64,000 bases of DNA, from contig JAZRUG010000048.1 in NCBI GenBank assembly GCA_045652425.1, positions 1 through 64,000 on the forward strand, read 5' to 3'. The number at the start of each line of letters is the position of its first letter. Position 1 is the stretch's first letter. The DNA is from RGIG1995 sp045652425 (lineage in GTDB: Bacteria; Bacillota; Clostridia; Oscillospirales; CAG-272). Positions 59,843 to 64,000 of the stretch are shown here, one piece after another. The notes beneath the pieces are model-generated. The model searched no databases and had not been told where the DNA came from. It saw only the letters and a list, made by a program, of their open reading frames with translations. A program made the translations under genes and the position numbers.

Positions 59843-60505
59843 TTATTTGAATATTTTATCGTCGGCAAAATATGCCCCTGTGCGAAGCACTTTTCTGTGA
59901 ATCGCTTCAAAACCCATTTCTTTATCTAATGCACCTGTCATATAGAATGGATTAAGATAGTTTTCGCTGTCGGCGCAAAGTACGCACTTCACAAGCACAC
60001 ATCCATATTCAAAGGAAACGTCAACTCTGTGTATCATCGGCTGAATATCAATATCTCTTTCGCCCTTTTTCGTCTTCTTGGTTACAACAAGCGGATTATT
60101 AAATATTCTTTTGCCAATTTCAGCCGCCTTTTCCGACTCGTCTCCGTAGTCGAGATACATAGTATACGCGGCGTATTTTATATCGGTAAATTTAGACTCC
60201 GCCTCGTACACCTCGATAATTTTCATATCGTCAGGCAAGTTCTTACCCAAATTCACCTTAACGTCTTCACACTTAACGCCACCGTCGGTCTTTATATCCA
60301 TAAACTCATAAACGCTCTCGATTCCAATAGAAAGAGGGAGTGCAAAGTTTATTTTCATATGAGGGTTAAAGCCCTCTGAATACATCATCTTAACCTTTGC
60401 TCTGCGGAGCGCCGTCTGCATGGTACGAAGCAGGTCAAGGTGTGAAATATACTGCAATTTCCCTGTCTTCTCAAACAAAACTCTTAATGTTTTTGGTTGC
60501 ACCAC
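59843..60505 (-). CDS. TIGR03936/DUF2344 radical-SAM-associated protein
   Basis: A 220-residue protein beginning LRVLFEKTGKLQYISHLDLLRTMQTALRRAKVKMMYSEGFNPHMKINFALPLSIGIES, the signature of the DUF2344 family that partners TIGR03960 radical SAM proteins; the two are often fused in other bacteria. It overlaps the end of the radical SAM gene by 22 bases. In many Bacillota the next genes are an RNase G-like gene and rplU-rpmA; here repeat DNA follows instead. Function unproven; a role in rRNA or tRNA modification is often supposed. Confidence 0.93.
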   Translation of the reverse strand: MVQPKTLRVLFEKTGKLQYISHLDLLRTMQTALRRAKVKMMYSEGFNPHMKINFALPLSIGIESVYEFMDIKTDGGVKCEDVKVNLGKNLPDDMKIIEVYEAESKFTDIKYAAYTMYLDYGDESEKAAEIGKRIFNNPLVVTKKTKKGERDIDIQPMIHRVDVSFEYGCVLVKCVLCADSENYLNPFYMTGALDKEMGFEAIHRKVLRTGAYFADDKIFK

Positions 60506-62331
60506 GTCTTTTCACCCCCTAAGCAATTAGCGCCGCAAGCCGAGCATTTTTCACGGCAGTTAGGCGTCGTTTTCGACTCGTGCGCTTTTTGGTTTTCACG
60601 GAGAAGGAATTCCTTGGTTACGCCGATATCAATTATATCCCAAGGCAAAATCTCATCTTTACCAAACTCACGATTAGCATAAAATGCAGGGTCAACACCA
60701 CATTTTTCAAACACACTCATCCATTTTTCATAGTCAAAATACTCATCCCACGCATCAAACTTCAGTCCCGCTTTGTGTCCCTCAAGCATAACTTTACAGA
60801 GCTTTCTGTCGCCTCTCGCAAACACAGCCTCAAGTCTTGATACCTTCGCGTCGTGATAGTTAAACTTAACCTTTCTGTCGGTTATAGTACTTAAAATATA
60901 CTGCTGTTTTTCAAGCAAGGTTTCCATATCCTCTTGCTTTTCCCATTGAAAAGCTGTAAAAGGCTTCGGTATAAAACAAGCCGCGCTTATAGTAACCTTG
61001 GGCGACTTCCCTTTAGGTCTGTCGGGATTAGCATAGTACGTATCTACAACCCTCTTCGCTAATGCATGTATTCCGTCAAGGTCTTCTTTTTCTTCGGTAG
61101 GTAAACCCATCATAAAATAAAGTTTAACCTGTGTCTTACCCGCCTTAAATGCAACGTCGCAAGCTTTGAGCAAATCTTCTTCATAGAGATTCTTGTTTAT
61201 AGCATCGCGAAGTCTTTGGGTTCCCGCCTCGGGAGCAAAGGTAATACCGCCCGTTCTTACAGTCGAAATCTTGTCCATAAGCTCTTTCGTAAAACTGTCG
61301 GCGCGTAGACTTGGCAGAGAAAGACTAACCATATTTTCATCTGTCCATTTCAACAAATCATCGGTAAGCTGATTTATCTTTGAATAATCGCTTATACTAA
61401 GTGAAACGAGAGATATTTCGTCATATCCCGTATTCTCAAACAGACATTTTGCCTGTTTATTCAAAACCTCGGGAGATTTTTCTCTTATGGGGCGGTAAAT
61501 CATACCCGCCTGACAGAATCGGCAACCTCTTATGCAACCACGGTAAACTTCCAACATTGTTCTGTCGTGAACAGTTTCAATATATGGCATCACGAGCTTA
61601 TCGGGGAAATACACATTGTCAAGGTCTTTTATAATTCTCTTGCGAATTTTTGCAGGTATATCATCATATTTCGGAGTATAAGCCTTAACCGTACCGTCTT
61701 CATTGTAGGTAACGTCATAAAGCGAGGGAACATAAAAACCCTCAATCTTTGCCGCTTCGTGCAAGAAATCTTTTCTCGTATATGTACCGTCTTCTTTCAT
61801 TTTCTGGTGGAGAGCAACGATTTCGCAAACCGCTTCTTCACCCTCACCTATAAAGAAAAGGTCAAAAAAGTCAGCAACAGGCTCTGCGTTATACGAGCAG
61901 GGACCACCGCCGATAACTATAGGCGTACTGTCATCTCTGTCTTTTGACAAAAGGGGAATGTTCGCCAAGTCGAGCATATTCAAAACGTTTGAATAACAAA
62001 GTTCATACTGCAAAGTAAATCCAACAAAATCAAAGTCGAGCAATTTATCTCCGCTTTCAACCGCCCATAAAGGAATATTATTTTTGCGCATTTCTTCTTC
62101 CATATCTTCCCACGGAGCGTATACTCTTTCGCACCAAACGTCTTCGATATTATTCAAAACACCATAGAGTATGCGAATACCCAAATTAGACATACCTATC
62201 TCGTATGAATCGGGAAAACAAAAGGCAAATCTTGTTTTCACTTTAGCTTTATCTTTAAGCGTCTGCCCGTACTCACCGCCTATGTATCTACCGGGCTTCA
62301 TAACTTTAGTCAATACATTTTCTAAATTCAT
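60484..62331 (-). CDS. TIGR03960 radical SAM protein with B12-binding-like domain
   Basis: A 615-residue enzyme. The N-terminal B12-binding-like Rossmann region (about 1-190) includes VIGGGPCSYNAEPVADFFDLFFIGEGEEA. The radical SAM core has the 4Fe-4S motif C-x3-C-x2-C in YRGCIRGCRFCQAG, then TFAPEAGTQRLRDAINK. A cysteine-rich C-terminus (CREKCSACGANC ... WC) may hold another metal site. I start at ATG 62331 with GGAGG upstream; an upstream in-frame ATG at 62361 is less likely. Substrate unknown. Confidence 0.94.
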   Translation of the reverse strand: MNLENVLTKVMKPGRYIGGEYGQTLKDKAKVKTRFAFCFPDSYEIGMSNLGIRILYGVLNNIEDVWCERVYAPWEDMEEEMRKNNIPLWAVESGDKLLDFDFVGFTLQYELCYSNVLNMLDLANIPLLSKDRDDSTPIVIGGGPCSYNAEPVADFFDLFFIGEGEEAVCEIVALHQKMKEDGTYTRKDFLHEAAKIEGFYVPSLYDVTYNEDGTVKAYTPKYDDIPAKIRKRIIKDLDNVYFPDKLVMPYIETVHDRTMLEVYRGCIRGCRFCQAGMIYRPIREKSPEVLNKQAKCLFENTGYDEISLVSLSISDYSKINQLTDDLLKWTDENMVSLSLPSLRADSFTKELMDKISTVRTGGITFAPEAGTQRLRDAINKNLYEEDLLKACDVAFKAGKTQVKLYFMMGLPTEEKEDLDGIHALAKRVVDTYYANPDRPKGKSPKVTISAACFIPKPFTAFQWEKQEDMETLLEKQQYILSTITDRKVKFNYHDAKVSRLEAVFARGDRKLCKVMLEGHKAGLKFDAWDEYFDYEKWMSVFEKCGVDPAFYANREFGKDEILPWDIIDIGVTKEFLLRENQKAHESKTTPNCREKCSACGANCLGGEKTWCNQKH

Positions 62332-62360
62332 TTTTTCCTCCGAAAAAACACACATTCGCA

Positions 62361-62390
62361 AAATCGGGAGGGAATAATCTTCCCTCCCAC
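62361..62390 (-). terminator. Terminator of the P-type ATPase-like gene
   Basis: GGGAGGGAA - 5 bases - TTCCCTCCC, with GATTTTG following on the minus strand; T-tract weak. Confidence 0.65.
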
Positions 62391-62394
62391 TGTT

Positions 62395-64000
62395 TTATAC
62401 ATAAAATTTTGAAATCAAGTATACGGGAACCATCCAGAACAACTGATAAAGTACAACGTATAATGAGGGAATTGCAGTTATCTTTCCAAATACAAGCAAG
62501 AACGCCATAAGCAACACACTAAACGCAACAGACAGAATCTTAACTGCAACGTTCGTTCTGTTCGCATAGAGAACCTTGGAACAAAGCACAAACGCATTAA
62601 GCAACGATCTCGGACCACTCTTTGATACGATACCGCTATCAGCCTCATCTTGAGGTACAGATGCCTCTTCAAGAGTCTTGCAACGCAAAATTCTTACGGG
62701 ATATTTGGTTATCTTAACCTTACTTCCAAGAAGCTTGTCATCAACGTTAGGATCAAATGTTTTAATACCGATACAAATTCCGGCCTTATAAAGTCTTCTT
62801 AAAGCAAATTCAAAATCGGGATCAATCGTATACTGAACGTACATTTTTGCAGAAACAACGTCATCGCAAACCATATGCATTATACTTGCTTCACCGCTTG
62901 TTTCAAGCATATCATCATCGGACTCGACCATAGGCATATAACCCTTTTCGAGAATGTAAGATGTCTTTCCGACAAAAACGTGCTGACCGTCTATAAGCGC
63001 TTCTATACCTTCTTTTGCAATTTCAATTATTTCAACGTTATCGGAATTTCCGAGTTCATGAGTTGCAGTATCAAAAACGTCTGCCAAAGGACCGCCTATA
63101 AACTTAAATATACTTGCGGAATTATAGAGAATCTTATCGATTCTGCTGTCACCGTAAACCTTAATACTCTTAACCTTTACACCGTAAGAGGGGAATACGT
63201 CTTTATCATCAAATGAAAGTGTATTTGCACGTGAATATTCATCTAATGATACGTTACCGATAATAGCACTGTCGTCATCAAACGCCTTCTTTGATGCTCT
63301 GTAGAAAGGCAAACTGAATGCTAATATAGAGCAACACGGAACAGAGATAATAAAAGCAAGATAACCAAACGAAAATGCCGACTTAACGTCATGAACAACG
63401 GTAGAGAGAATAAAAAATATCAGTCCCAAAGCAACCGAAGCAGAAAGAAGAATCGTAATGATCGAATTGGTCTTTGAATATGAATTCATTCTGTTATAGA
63501 AGCCTTTAACAAAAGAAGTCTTGCCAATTCTGAACATCGAAATATCATCTTCTTCAGACAAATATTCGCCAAACGCTTCATTTTCAAGCCCTGCACTCTC
63601 ATTCTCAACTGTAGTTATGGTGTACTTAATACGCTTTGATGAAACTATGTTAAAGCTATATATTTCTCTTCTGAGATTAAAGAAATCGCAAATAAGGGTA
63701 ATAAAGATACAAAGGATAGCCGGGAATACGTAAAGGGCAACCGAAGGATCTGTTTCGGATATGAAACACTGCGCTATATGATATACAGCCGAAGTAATTG
63801 CAACGACTGCAGTTATGCTTTCGGGCAACGGCTGCAATGCCAACAAAGCTTTGAGTCCCTTGTATATTTCATCCCAAGCTATAGCACCGGCAAGTACCAA
63901 CAACTGAAGACTTGCAAGCATATAAACTACGGGATAATTCTGCTGATTCAAAGCACCGGGAAGAACTCCGCCGAAACCGGTTATGTTCTCAAGAATCAAA
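62395..64000 (-). CDS. P-type ATPase-like membrane protein lacking catalytic motifs, 5' end outside window
   Basis: At least 534 residues are visible; the frame is open to the right edge, so the start is outside the window. The layout follows a P1-type ATPase: paired helices, then IISVPCCSILAFSLPFYRASKKAFDDDSAIIGN, which aligns with the CPC helix and following stretch, then NTLSFDDKDVFPSYG where DKTGT should be, a nucleotide-domain-like GIEALIDGQHVFVGKTSYILEKGY, YKAGICIGIKTFDPNVDDKLL at the place of the GDG hinge, and two C-terminal helices. The DKTGT phosphorylation loop and GDGxNDxxA are absent, so ion pumping by the usual cycle is unlikely. It may be a regulatory pseudo-pump. Downstream comes the radical SAM pair. 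Confidence 0.75.
   Translation of the reverse strand, partial: LILENITGFGGVLPGALNQQNYPVVYMLASLQLLVLAGAIAWDEIYKGLKALLALQPLPESITAVVAITSAVYHIAQCFISETDPSVALYVFPAILCIFITLICDFFNLRREIYSFNIVSSKRIKYTITTVENESAGLENEAFGEYLSEEDDISMFRIGKTSFVKGFYNRMNSYSKTNSIITILLSASVALGLIFFILSTVVHDVKSAFSFGYLAFIISVPCCSILAFSLPFYRASKKAFDDDSAIIGNVSLDEYSRANTLSFDDKDVFPSYGVKVKSIKVYGDSRIDKILYNSASIFKFIGGPLADVFDTATHELGNSDNVEIIEIAKEGIEALIDGQHVFVGKTSYILEKGYMPMVESDDDMLETSGEASIMHMVCDDVVSAKMYVQYTIDPDFEFALRRLYKAGICIGIKTFDPNVDDKLLGSKVKITKYPVRILRCKTLEEASVPQDEADSGIVSKSGPRSLLNAFVLCSKVLYANRTNVAVKILSVAFSVLLMAFLLVFGKITAIPSLYVVLYQLFWMVPVYLISKFYV

Noticed and set aside
1..64000. tRNA, rRNA or prophage genes
   Set aside because: I saw no tRNA-like cloverleaf or rRNA sequence and no phage structural genes; only the IS end and small HTH pair hint at mobile DNA.

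Overview
The window looks like chromosomal DNA of a low-to-moderate GC, spore-forming member of the Clostridia (Bacillota). The evidence is the gene content and signals: AGGAGG-type ribosome binding sites with ATG, GTG and TTG starts, sigma-A promoters with 17-base spacers, T-box-free riboswitch/terminator leaders, a Csp/SleC germination module, CotH, BspA-type leucine-rich repeats with a dockerin-like tail, and YlxM-Ffh-S16-KhpA gene order. I cannot place it to genus; several traits (dispersed TACTTTCTT palindromes, VTC-DUF4956-CotH trio, Gld-type ABC cassettes) are common in gut Clostridia such as Oscillospirales.

Layout. 0-3 kb: the right end of an IS3-family element, a 3' remnant of a paralogue, a NagB-like/LmbE-like operon and a Wzz-type membrane protein. 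3-16 kb: rpsT, then rpoBC and rpsL-rpsG-fusA-tuf, two transcription units separated by a terminator and a strong promoter; rplJL does not precede rpoB. 16-18.3 kb: two riboswitch genes (FMN-ribU and SAM-I-metK). 18.3-24 kb: a small membrane protein, recD2, comF, and ylxM-ffh-rpsP-khpA. 24-28 kb: htrA followed by an OmpR-type response regulator and histidine kinase. 28-33 kb: a four-gene Gld-type ABC cassette (ATPase, permease, Gldg, DUF4340). 33-37 kb: three tandem M20 amidohydrolases. 37.5-40 kb: a secreted BspA-type LRR protein with a dockerin-like end. 40-45 kb: two Csp-like subtilases divergent from a SleC-like cortex hydrolase. 45-49 kb: VTC-DUF4956-CotH. 49-49.8 kb: a MITE-like element and a small divergent HTH/51-residue gene pair with an operator. 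49.8-59 kb: a minus-strand run murD, Met-gamma-lyase-like gene, lipoprotein, cysteine desulfurase, and a second Gld-type cassette in the same gene order. 59-59.8 kb: repeat-rich non-coding DNA. 59.8-64 kb: the TIGR03936/TIGR03960 radical-SAM pair and a P-type-ATPase-like protein that lacks the DKTGT and GDG motifs and runs off the window edge.

How the genes may work together. The most interesting theme is cell envelope control: both Gld-type ABC cassettes lie downstream of regions carrying helically phased TTCACA/TGTGAA repeats, next to an htrA-response regulator-kinase operon, which suggests (inference) a shared OmpR/PhoP-type regulon that also takes in murD. The second theme is sporulation and germination (Csp, SleC, CotH). 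All function assignments come from reading motifs by eye; no database search was run.
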